Source: Faecalibacterium prausnitzii (GTDB taxonomy: Bacteria; Bacillota; Clostridia; Oscillospirales; Ruminococcaceae). From it: a stretch of 15,603 nt of DNA. The position numbers and the translations under genes were made by a program. The stretch's first letter is position 1. Every line of letters starts with the position of its first letter. Below the pieces are notes generated by a model. It was not told the origin of the DNA. It searched no databases and saw nothing but the letters and a program-made list of their open reading frames with translations. The stretch is taken from contig SFDE01000027.1 in the NCBI GenBank assembly GCA_004558805.1, positions 1 to 15,603 of the forward strand, read 5' to 3'. This document shows positions 1-6,230 of the stretch, one piece after another.

Positions 1-82
1 ATGCGTAGAACTCCTGCTCACCAGCAGTCCAAACAAATTCCTTACCGCAGTCCTTGCAGACCAGAGTCTTGTCTTCAAACAT
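1..82 (-). CDS. Zinc-ribbon domain protein, N-terminal part (runs off the window)
   Basis: The first 27 codons of a minus-strand gene are visible. They begin MFEDKTLVCKDCGKEF and continue VWTAGEQEFYA. The CxxC pair (C9, C12) followed by F-x-x-T/W-x-x-x-E-Q-x-F is the usual opening of the small clostridial 'probable zinc-ribbon' proteins (zf_Tbcl-like). In those proteins a second CxxC further on completes a zinc site; that part lies outside this window. The ATG at 82-80 follows a good ribosome binding site (AGAGGAG, about 8 nt away). A consensus promoter lies at 219-247 on the same strand, so the gene has its own transcript with a leader of about 130 nt. The molecular role of this family is not known to me. 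The identification rests on the N-terminal pattern only. Confidence 0.75.
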   Translation of the reverse strand, partial: MFEDKTLVCKDCGKEFVWTAGEQEFYA

Positions 83-218
83 AGTAGTATCTCCTCTTTT
101 GTTAGTTCTTGCCCACGGAAGGATTGTAACCATACCTTTGGTTTTGGGACCATCGCGCTGATCAGTAAGCTTACCAGGGGCTTGAATAGATAAATGCCCT
201 CGGATTGAGGACTTTACT

Positions 219-247
219 ATTGTACCGTTAATCGGGGCTTTTGTCAA
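219..247 (-). promoter_or_regulatory. Sigma-A-type promoter of the zinc-ribbon gene
   Basis: Read on the minus strand, TTGACA (247-242) is followed by exactly 17 nt and then TACAAT (224-219). That is a perfect -35 and a 5/6 -10. The predicted transcript starts near 212, giving a leader of about 130 nt before the ATG at 82. The gene-free stretch 83-389 holds this promoter, the leader (with a small CCTC/GAGG hairpin at its 5' end) and the ackA terminator. I recognise no riboswitch in it. Confidence 0.85.
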
Positions 248-321
248 CCAAAAAACAAACGAACGACCTTTTATTTGTGGATATGGCACAAACCGTCCCA
301 AAGCATTCCGGCGAAACGCTG

Positions 322-360
322 AAAAAAGGAGCCGTGCTCCCGGGGGGAACACGGCTCCTT
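322..360 (-). terminator. Intrinsic terminator of ackA
   Basis: An 11-bp perfect stem (AAGGAGCCGTG at 326-336 with CACGGCTCCTT at 350-360) encloses a GC-rich loop. Read on the minus strand it ends in a run of six T (complement of 322-327). It lies about 30 nt after the ackA stop codon. Confidence 0.93.
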
Positions 361-389
361 ATAAAATCTTTGGGGCAGGAAAGCAAAAA

Positions 390-1586
390 TTACTTCTCCA
401 GAACTTCCTTGGTATCCCGGGCGATCATCAGCTCCTCGTCGGTAGCGATGACCAGGGTGCGCACCTTGGCGCCCCAAGCGGTGATCTCGCACACATCGCC
501 CACGGGATGCTTGTTCTTCTCGGTGTCGATCCGAATGCCCAGCCAGTCCATGTGGTGGCAGATCTTTGCACGGGCAATGGCGTCATGCTCGCCGATGCCG
601 CCGGTAAAGACGATGGCGTCCACGCCGCCCATAGCTGCGATGTAGCTGCCGATGGTCTTCTTGATCTGGTAGTTCAGCATATCGGAAGCCAGCTGTGCGC
701 GCTTGTTGCCGGCAAGAGCAGCCTCTTCCACGTCACGCTTATCGCTGGACACGCCGGAGATACCCAGCAGACCGGACTTCTTGTTCAGGATCTCGTCCAG
801 CTCGTGACCGGTGATGTTCAGGGTGTACTTCAGGTAGTTGACCACAGAGGGGTCCAGGTCGCCGCAGCGGGTGCCCATCATCAGACCGGCAAGGGGAGTC
901 ATGCCCATGGAGGTATCCACGACCTTGCCCTGGTCCACAGCAGCAATGGAGGAGCCGTTGCCCAGATGGCAGGTGATGAGCTTCAGGCGCTCAATGGGCT
1001 CTTCCAGATACTCGGCAGCCTTGTGTGCAACGTACTTGTGGCTGGTGCCGTGGAAGCCGTAGCGGCGGACGCCGTACTTCTCGTAGTACTCGTAGGGGAT
1101 GGCGTACATATAAGCCTTGGGGGGCATGGTGCTGTGGAAAGCGGTGTCGAACACAGCCACCATGGGGATGTTGCCAAAGACCTTGCGGGCAGCCTCGATG
1201 CCCAGGATGCCGGCGGGGTTGTGCAGGGGAGCCAGGGGGCTCAGCTCACGGAGGGTGTTGATGACCTCATCGGTGATCAGGCAGCTTTCCTTGAACTTTT
1301 CGCCGCCGTGGACAACGCGGTGACCAATGGCGTTGATCTCGCTGACATCGTTGATGCACTTGCCCTCGCCGGTGGTCATCTTCTTCACCACCTCAGCAAA
1401 TGCCTCGGTGTGGGTGGGGAAAATTGCCGGAGTGGTAGCCTTGCGACCGTTTGCCTCGTGGGTGATCATGCTGCTTTCCATGCCAATGCGCTCGCACAGA
1501 CCTTTGCACAGCACCTTCTCGCCGTCCATATCGATCAGCTGATACTTCAGGGAGGAAGAACCGCAGTTAATAACCAGAACCTTCAT
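390..1586 (-). CDS. ackA: Acetate kinase
   Basis: This 398-residue protein interconverts acetyl phosphate plus ADP and acetate plus ATP in the cytoplasm. The length and sequence are typical of the family. It starts with the phosphate-binding signature MKVLVINCGSSSLKY. It keeps the active-site residues known from the Methanosarcina enzyme: R90 (GHRVVHGGE), D147 (FDTAFH), H179 (GFHGTSH), R240 (MMGTRCGDLDP) and E384 (ATDEE). The FTGGIGEH motif near residues 327-334 is the second ASKHA phosphate loop. The ATG at 1586 follows AGGAGG (1602-1597). The gene has its own promoter and terminator. No phosphotransacetylase gene is adjacent, although pta-ackA pairs are common, so acetyl phosphate must come from an enzyme encoded elsewhere. 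It is divergent from tmcAL, another acetate-handling gene. Confidence 0.98.
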   Translation of the reverse strand: MKVLVINCGSSSLKYQLIDMDGEKVLCKGLCERIGMESSMITHEANGRKATTPAIFPTHTEAFAEVVKKMTTGEGKCINDVSEINAIGHRVVHGGEKFKESCLITDEVINTLRELSPLAPLHNPAGILGIEAARKVFGNIPMVAVFDTAFHSTMPPKAYMYAIPYEYYEKYGVRRYGFHGTSHKYVAHKAAEYLEEPIERLKLITCHLGNGSSIAAVDQGKVVDTSMGMTPLAGLMMGTRCGDLDPSVVNYLKYTLNITGHELDEILNKKSGLLGISGVSSDKRDVEEAALAGNKRAQLASDMLNYQIKKTIGSYIAAMGGVDAIVFTGGIGEHDAIARAKICHHMDWLGIRIDTEKNKHPVGDVCEITAWGAKVRTLVIATDEELMIARDTKEVLEK

Positions 1587-1657
1587 CTTCGTGTAGCCTC
1601 CTGTATGTTTTTGCTTCCGTCCACGGAGCGGACAGAAATTTACAGATTCCTGTGTTT

Positions 1658-1686
1658 ATTATATAATAGGCAAAACCGCTTTTCAA
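1658..1686 (-). promoter_or_regulatory. Sigma-A-type promoter of ackA
   Basis: Read on the minus strand, TTGAAA (1686-1681), a 17-nt spacer and a perfect TATAAT (1663-1658). Transcription should start near 1651, giving a leader of about 65 nt that contains the AGGAGG ribosome binding site. The near-consensus boxes fit a strongly expressed central-metabolism gene. Confidence 0.9.
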
Positions 1687-1716
1687 GGCGCAACCCGGGC
1701 AAAGCGGTAAAACTTG

Positions 1717-1735
1717 TGTACAAGGTTTTTGTACA
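1717..1735. promoter_or_regulatory. Inverted repeat TGTACAA-N5-TTGTACA, possible operator
   Basis: A perfect 7-bp inverted repeat (1717-1723 and 1729-1735) lies about 30 bp upstream of the ackA -35 box and about 150 bp upstream of tmcAL. Its left half is part of the 8-mer GTGTACAA (1716-1723), which recurs at 4639-4646 upstream of the DUF1538 operon. The position suits an activator site for ackA or an operator for a tmcAL promoter. The TATGAT/TATAAA boxes at 1779-1789 are possible -10 sequences for tmcAL, but no good -35 accompanies them. Confidence 0.4.
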
Positions 1736-1881
1736 TCCTGCCCACAAACGCCAGCAAATGGTGCGACTTTCCTGTTACTATGATATAAATTTCACAAACT
1801 GTACGCTTCTGGGAGGCGGGGCGGCAGCTTTCGGACGCTGCTGCAGCCGGTTTTCGGAACCAACAAAAAAGGAGCCTTTCC

Positions 1882-3081
1882 ATGAAATTTGCCGGGATCA
1901 TTGCTGAATACGACCCCTTCCACAACGGGCACGCATGGCAGCTTGCCGCCGCCCGAAGGCTGGGGGCACAGTGGGTGGCAGTTGCCATGAGCTGCGGGCT
2001 GACCCAGCGGGGGGCACTGCCTCTGCTGCCGGAGCCGGTGCGAGTGGAGGCGGCGCTGAAATGCGGTGCAGACCTTGTGTTTGCCCTGCCTGCCCCCTGC
2101 GCCTGTGCAGGGGCGGAGGCGTTTGCCCGGGCGGGGGTGCGGATGCTGGCGGCGGCAGGCTGCGATGCGCTGGTGTTTGGAGCGGAGACCCCGGACTCGG
2201 AGCAGCTGATGGCGGCGGCACAGCTGCTGAACAGTGAGGAATACCGCCGGGAACTGAAGGCGCAGCTTGCCGCCGGGGCACGGAGCTTTGCCGCCGCAAG
2301 GCAGGGGGCAGTACAGGCACTGGGTCCGGACAGCTCCCTTGCCGCTTTGCTGGACAAGCCCAACAACAATCTGGCGGTGGAGTACTGCCGGGCAATTCTG
2401 GAACAGAACGCCGCCCTGACCCCGGTGCCCCTGCCCCGGCAGGGGGCAGACCACGGGCAGGCGCTGACGGACCACGGCTGTTATGCCAGCGCCAGCGCCC
2501 TGCGGACTCTCTGGGCACAGCAGGGGGCGGCGGCACTGGAGCCCTTTGTGCCTGCAGCGGCACTGGAGCTGTACCGGCAGGCGGAGGCGGCGGGACAGTA
2601 CACCGACTTTGAAGCCGCCGGGCGCTGCCAGCTTGCCCTGCTGCGTGCTGCCTGCCGGGGACCGGAACCCTTTGCGGCGGTACGGGGAGTCTCCGAGGGA
2701 CTGGAACACCGGCTGGAAAACGGGGTGCGGCAATGCACCACACTGCCCCAGCTGCTGGACGCCCTGACTACGGTGCGCTACCCCCGTGCCCGGATGCGGC
2801 GGCTGGCAATGGATGCGGCGCTGGGCTTCACTGCTGCCGGCACCGACAGCCTGCCCCCTTACCTGCACCTGTTGGGGGGACGCAAAAGTGCACTGCCCCT
2901 GCTGAAAAATGCGGCGCTGCCGGCAGCGGCTTCTCTGGCAAAGCTGGAAAAACAGGACGCCGCCTGTGCCCACATGGTGCAGGCACAGATGGCAGCATCG
3001 GATTTTGGTGCGCTGTGTCGTAAAACTGCCGCTCCCATGGGAGAGATATATCGTCAAAAAAATATCTTTTTGACGGATTGA
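1882..3081 (+). CDS. tmcAL: tRNA(Met) cytidine acetate ligase (TmcAL)
   Basis: This 399-residue protein matches the TmcAL/YlbM family. In Bacillus, TmcAL uses ATP and free acetate to make an acetyl-adenylate and acetylates the wobble cytidine of elongator tRNA-Met (ac4C34). The N-terminal nucleotidyltransferase fold is plain: MKFAGIIAEYDPFHNGH carries the HxGH-type ATP motif (H14-N-G-H17), and S37, T41, Q42, R43 and G44 match the usual S-G-x-F-x-Q-R-G segment, although the G-x-F is altered to C-G-L here. KPNNNLAVEYCRAI (residues 159-172) is the family's conserved mid-protein motif. The remainder is an alanine-rich helical C-terminal domain. The ATG at 1882 follows AAAGGAG (1868-1874). The gene is more GC-rich than the ribosomal genes. 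Neighbouring ackA produces the acetate substrate, which may explain the pairing. Confidence 0.9.
   Translation: MKFAGIIAEYDPFHNGHAWQLAAARRLGAQWVAVAMSCGLTQRGALPLLPEPVRVEAALKCGADLVFALPAPCACAGAEAFARAGVRMLAAAGCDALVFGAETPDSEQLMAAAQLLNSEEYRRELKAQLAAGARSFAAARQGAVQALGPDSSLAALLDKPNNNLAVEYCRAILEQNAALTPVPLPRQGADHGQALTDHGCYASASALRTLWAQQGAAALEPFVPAAALELYRQAEAAGQYTDFEAAGRCQLALLRAACRGPEPFAAVRGVSEGLEHRLENGVRQCTTLPQLLDALTTVRYPRARMRRLAMDAALGFTAAGTDSLPPYLHLLGGRKSALPLLKNAALPAAASLAKLEKQDAACAHMVQAQMAASDFGALCRKTAAPMGEIYRQKNIFLTD
3052..3075 (+). other. Perfect hairpin overlapping the 3' end of tmcAL
   Basis: CGTCAAAAA (3052-3060), loop AATATC, then TTTTTGACG (3067-3075), a 9-bp perfect inverted repeat that ends three bases before the tmcAL stop codon. 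There is no U-run after the stem, so it is at best a weak terminator. Its arms contain the first two of four GTCAA/TTGAC pentamers (3053-3057, 3070-3074, 3078-3082, 3104-3108), so it may instead be a protein-binding site upstream of the gltD-like gene. Confidence 0.4.
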
Positions 3082-3116
3082 CAAAAATTTCTGTGTAAAA
3101 ATCGTCAATTCCGCTA

Positions 3117-3145
3117 TTGTATCCGGAGCGGCTTCGGTGTATTAT
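3117..3145 (+). promoter_or_regulatory. Candidate promoter of the gltD-like gene
   Basis: TTGTAT (3117-3122), a 17-nt spacer, then TATTAT (3140-3145). The -35 is only 3/6 but the spacing and -10 are good. TTGACA at 3078-3083 looks like a better -35 but has no -10 at 16-18 nt. The -35 lies within an inverted-repeat arm (see 3117-3170). Confidence 0.45.
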
Positions 3146-3170
3146 AAGATCAGTACAATGTTGGATACAA
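3117..3170. promoter_or_regulatory. Inverted repeat TTGTATCC…GGATACAA bracketing the promoter
   Basis: TTGTATCC (3117-3124) and GGATACAA (3163-3170) are perfect 8-bp inverted copies whose centres are 46 bp apart. One covers the candidate -35 and the other lies just past the expected start site. This geometry fits a repressor that binds both sides of the promoter. A similar arrangement sits upstream of the DUF1538 operon (4608-4647). Confidence 0.4.
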
Positions 3171-3217
3171 CAAGTGAAAAAGATAACAAATCACCTGCAG
3201 AAATCAAGGAGGAAACC

Positions 3218-4534
3218 ATGGCACTTCACGTACTGGACGAAGCAAACCGCTGCCTGGGCTGCAAAAAGCCCCTGTGTCAGCAGGGCTGCCCCATCCACAC
3301 CAATATCCCGGAGGTCATCCGTCTGCTGAAAAACAACCAGATGGACGAAGCCGGCAGGATGCTGTTTGAAAATAACCCCCTGACCACCGTGTGCGCACTG
3401 GTGTGCAACCACGAGAACCAGTGCGAGGGTCACTGTGTGCGCAACCGTATGCCCAGCCACGACCCGGTGCATTTTTCCATTATCGAGGACTATATCTCCA
3501 CCACCTACGCCAACAAGATGACGGCAGGTCCCGCACCCCAGAACGGTATGAAGGTCGCCGTGGTGGGTTCCGGTCCGGCAGGTCTGACCATTGCGGTGCT
3601 GCTGGCACGGTGGGGCTATGATGTGACCATTTTTGATGCCCGGGATAAGATCGGCGGCGTCATGCGGTACGGTATCCCCAACTACCGCCTGCCGGACAGC
3701 GTGCTGGACGATTTCCAGTACCGTCATCTGGAGCTGAAGGGCATCAAGGTGCGCCCCAACACCACCATTGGCAAGACCATCACCATCGACGACCTGTTCC
3801 GGGACGGCTACAAGAGCGTGTTCATCGGTGCCGGTCTGTGGAAGGCAAACGCCATGCACATCAAGGGCGAGACTCTGGGCAACGTGGCGTTTGGCATCGA
3901 TTATCTTGCCAACTCCAAGGCGTTCCGTCTGGGCGATGATATTGCGGTCATCGGCGTGGGCAACTCCGCCATGGACTGCGCTCGCACCGCCATCCGCAAC
4001 GGGGCACGCCATGTGACCTGCTACGCCCGCCGGGACGAGAGCTGCATCAGCGCCTCGGAGTACGAGGTGAGCTACGCAAAGCTGGAGGGCGTGGGCTTCC
4101 GGTTCTGCAAGGCACCGGTGGAGATCCGGGAAAACGGTCTCATCTGCCGGGATACCGTCAAGGATGCAGACGGTAAGTTCGTGCAGGTGGAGGGCAGCGA
4201 GACCTTCTACCCCCACACCGGCGTCATCGTGTCCGTAAGTCAGGGCTCTGAGAGCAACCTGGTAAAGACCACCACCGGCATCGAGACCAACCAGCGGGGT
4301 CTGCTCACCGTCAGCGAGGACGGCAGCACCACCCGTGAGGGCGTGTTTGCCGGCGGCGACGCCGTTATGGGTGCCCGCACCGTGGTGGAAGCGGTGGCAG
4401 TGGCAAAGAAGGTGGCGGAGTCCATGGATGCCTATATGAAGAGCCTGCCGCAGGAAGAGACGGCGGACCCCTATGCAGATATCCCGGTGTTCCAGACTCC
4501 TACCTCCGATGTGCTGGGCAAGCAGGAGATCTGA
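3218..4534 (+). CDS. GltD-like NAD(P)H-dependent FAD/Fe-S oxidoreductase (glutamate synthase small-subunit family)
   Basis: The 438-residue product has the full GltD/DPYD-N architecture. The N-terminal double [4Fe-4S] domain has cysteines at 12, 15, 20 and 24 (CLGCKKPLCQQGCP) and at 59, 63, 69 and 73. An FAD Rossmann motif GSGPAG spans 117-122, followed by the acidic residue D140. A second NAD(P) Rossmann motif GVGNSAMD starts at 246 and is followed by R271-R272, which favours NADPH. A C-terminal FAD motif reads GVFAGGDAV. Such subunits pass electrons from NAD(P)H to a partner. I chose ATG 3218 because AAGGAGG (3206-3212) precedes it. An in-frame ATG at 3137 would add 27 residues with no ribosome binding site and would start inside the promoter. 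No glutamate synthase large subunit is adjacent, so it is an orphan and its partner and substrate cannot be read from context. Confidence 0.88.
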   Translation: MALHVLDEANRCLGCKKPLCQQGCPIHTNIPEVIRLLKNNQMDEAGRMLFENNPLTTVCALVCNHENQCEGHCVRNRMPSHDPVHFSIIEDYISTTYANKMTAGPAPQNGMKVAVVGSGPAGLTIAVLLARWGYDVTIFDARDKIGGVMRYGIPNYRLPDSVLDDFQYRHLELKGIKVRPNTTIGKTITIDDLFRDGYKSVFIGAGLWKANAMHIKGETLGNVAFGIDYLANSKAFRLGDDIAVIGVGNSAMDCARTAIRNGARHVTCYARRDESCISASEYEVSYAKLEGVGFRFCKAPVEIRENGLICRDTVKDADGKFVQVEGSETFYPHTGVIVSVSQGSESNLVKTTTGIETNQRGLLTVSEDGSTTREGVFAGGDAVMGARTVVEAVAVAKKVAESMDAYMKSLPQEETADPYADIPVFQTPTSDVLGKQEI

Positions 4535-4574
4535 CCCTTTTTGATTTTTACAATCTGCAGTCTTTGCTGATTTT

Positions 4575-4610
4575 TGCCGCTCTGTTGGTTGACGGAGCGG
4601 CATTTGTTTT
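4575..4610 (+). terminator. Intrinsic terminator after the gltD-like gene
   Basis: TGCCGCTC (4575-4582) pairs with GAGCGGCA (4595-4602), 8 bp with a 12-nt loop, followed by TTTGTTTT. It lies about 40 nt after the stop codon and immediately precedes the promoter of the DUF1538 operon. Confidence 0.85.
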
Positions 4611-4647
4611 GTATACTATAAATATATTTTTTATAAAAGTGTACAAA
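4608..4647 (+). promoter_or_regulatory. Candidate promoter of the DUF1538/PII operon with bracketing inverted repeat
   Basis: TTGTAT (4609-4614), 17 nt, TATAAA (4632-4637) is the best promoter candidate. TTTGTATACT (4608-4617) and AGTGTACAAA (4638-4647) form a 10-bp inverted repeat with one mismatch. One arm covers the -35 and the other follows the -10. The small palindrome GGATACATCC follows at 4650-4659. The -35 hexamer and the layout repeat what is seen upstream of the gltD-like gene, and GTGTACAA (4639-4646) also occurs upstream of ackA. Confidence 0.5.
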
Positions 4648-4667
4648 CAGGATACATCCGAAAGGCG

Positions 4668-6218
4668 GTGGACATCATTCTCAGACAATCGCTTCCCAAA
4701 CTGCGGGAAAAGCTGCTGGAAGCACTGCAGGCGGTGCTGCCCATTGTGGCGATCGTTCTGGTGCTCTGCTTCTCCCTTGCCCCGGTGTCGCCCAGCATTC
4801 TGCTGTGTTTTCTGCTGGGTGCGGCAATGATCGTGGCGGGCATCATGTTCTTTACTCTGGGCGCAGAGATGAGCATGACCCCCATGGGCGAACGGGTGGG
4901 TGCAGTCATCACCCGCAGCCGCAGCCTGACTCTTATTTTGGGGCTGGGCTTCCTGCTGGGCTTTCTCATTACCATTTCGGAGCCGGATCTGCAGGTGCTG
5001 GCGGATCAGGTGCCCTCCATCCCCAGCAGCACTCTGATCCTTTCGGTGGCGGCAGGCGTGGGGCTGTTTCTGGTCTTTGCCTTCCTGCGTATGCTCATCG
5101 GTATCTCCCTGCCAAAACTGCTGGTGCTGTTTTACGGGCTGATCTTTACGCTGGCAGCCTTTGTGCCCAAGGAGTTCCTTGCGGTGGCGTTTGACTCCGG
5201 CGGCGTCACCACCGGTCCCATGACCGTGCCCTTTATCATGGCACTGGGCTTGGGCGTTTCCGCCATCCGCAGCGACCGCCATGCAGCAGACGACAGCTTT
5301 GGTCTGGTGGCAATGTGCTCCATCGGACCCATCCTTGCGGTGCTGACCCTGGGCATCGTTTTCCGGGCGTCGGACAGCACCTATATCCCTCCGGTGCTGC
5401 CGGAGGTGGCAGACTCGGTGGAGCTGTGGACCCTGTTCCGGGAGGGGATCCCCACCTATCTGGGAGAGATCGCCCGGTCCCTGCTGCCCATCATTTTAAT
5501 GTTTGGTGCATTTCAGGTCGTTGCTCTGCGGCTGGACCGCCGCACGCTGGGGCGCATCGCTGTGGGTCTTGCCTACACCTATGTGGGACTGGTGCTTTTT
5601 CTTACAGGAGCAAACGTGGGCTTTATGCCTGCGGGTAATTATCTGGGACAGGTCCTTGCCGGGCAGGCAGTGCGCTGGCTGCTGATCCCCATCGGGATGC
5701 TCATCGGCTACTTCATCGTCAAGGCAGAGCCGGCGGTGTATGTGCTGAACAAGCAGGTGGAAGAGGTCACCGACGGTGCCATCTCGGCGCAGGCAATGGG
5801 CACGGCGCTTTCGGTGGGCGTGTCCGTCTCGGTGGGTCTTGCCATGGTGCGGGTGCTCATCGGCATCTCCATCCTGTGGTTTCTGGTGCCGGGCTATGTG
5901 TTTGCCATCAGCATCGCTTTTGTGGTGCCCAAGCTGTTTACTGCTATCGCCTTTGACGCCGGCGGCGTTGCCTCCGGTCCCATGACCGCCACCTTCCTGC
6001 TGCCGCTGGCGCAGGGGGCGTGTGTGGCAGTGGGGGGCAACATCGTCACCGATGCCTTTGGCGTGGTGGCAATGGTGGCAATGACCCCCCTGATCACGGT
6101 GCAGCTGATGGGTCTGGTGGCGCAGCTGCGCACCCGCAAGGCACGCAGCGTCCAGCCTGCCGCAGTGTTTGCCGCAGCCTTTGCGGACCTGCCGGATGAC
6201 GCCATCATTGAGCTGTAA
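4668..6218 (+). CDS. Duplicated DUF1538 integral membrane transporter
   Basis: The 516-residue hydrophobic protein holds two tandem DUF1538 units (about 12-235 and 265-485). The repeats are visible as matching segments: FLRMLIGISLPK (139-150) with MVRVLIGISILW (393-404); FDSGGVTTGPMT (175-186) with FDAGGVASGPMT (429-440); and DDSFGLVAMCSIGP (208-221) with TDAFGVVAMVAMTP (461-474). Many transmembrane helices are evident. From memory, a two-subunit DUF1538 pair (UmpAB) from Halomonas was reported as a Na+(Li+,K+)/H+ antiporter, so cation transport is a reasonable inference; the substrate here is unknown. The start is GTG at 4668. AAAGG ends only 2 nt before it, which is unusually close, but no other standard start fits the family's N-terminus. 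The next gene follows after 12 nt and encodes a PII-like protein, which implies a regulated transporter. Confidence 0.88.
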   Translation: MDIILRQSLPKLREKLLEALQAVLPIVAIVLVLCFSLAPVSPSILLCFLLGAAMIVAGIMFFTLGAEMSMTPMGERVGAVITRSRSLTLILGLGFLLGFLITISEPDLQVLADQVPSIPSSTLILSVAAGVGLFLVFAFLRMLIGISLPKLLVLFYGLIFTLAAFVPKEFLAVAFDSGGVTTGPMTVPFIMALGLGVSAIRSDRHAADDSFGLVAMCSIGPILAVLTLGIVFRASDSTYIPPVLPEVADSVELWTLFREGIPTYLGEIARSLLPIILMFGAFQVVALRLDRRTLGRIAVGLAYTYVGLVLFLTGANVGFMPAGNYLGQVLAGQAVRWLLIPIGMLIGYFIVKAEPAVYVLNKQVEEVTDGAISAQAMGTALSVGVSVSVGLAMVRVLIGISILWFLVPGYVFAISIAFVVPKLFTAIAFDAGGVASGPMTATFLLPLAQGACVAVGGNIVTDAFGVVAMVAMTPLITVQLMGLVAQLRTRKARSVQPAAVFAAAFADLPDDAIIEL

Positions 6219-6230
6219 AGGAGGCAGAGC

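Noticed and set aside
1..153. Minus-strand frame starting at 153 (MVPKPKVWLQSF…) overlapping the zinc-ribbon gene
   Set aside because: It has no ribosome binding site and runs in a different frame through a well-supported zinc-ribbon start. It is probably chance.
507..1907. 466-codon plus-strand open frame opposite ackA
   Set aside because: It is antisense to a certain acetate kinase gene, with low-complexity V/L/A/H/D composition and no family resemblance. It is a shadow of GC-rich codon use.
1792..3108. 438-codon minus-strand open frame opposite tmcAL
   Set aside because: Rich in Q, R, C and H with no recognisable domain, and fully antisense to tmcAL, which has a ribosome binding site and family motifs.
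3137..3217. 27-residue N-terminal extension of the gltD-like protein
   Set aside because: The upstream ATG lacks a ribosome binding site and lies within the candidate promoter; AAGGAGG marks ATG 3218, and the protein's Fe-S domain starts normally from there.
3191..4603. 470-codon minus-strand open frame opposite the gltD-like gene
   Set aside because: Histidine- and glycine-rich shadow composition. The plus strand carries all cofactor motifs.
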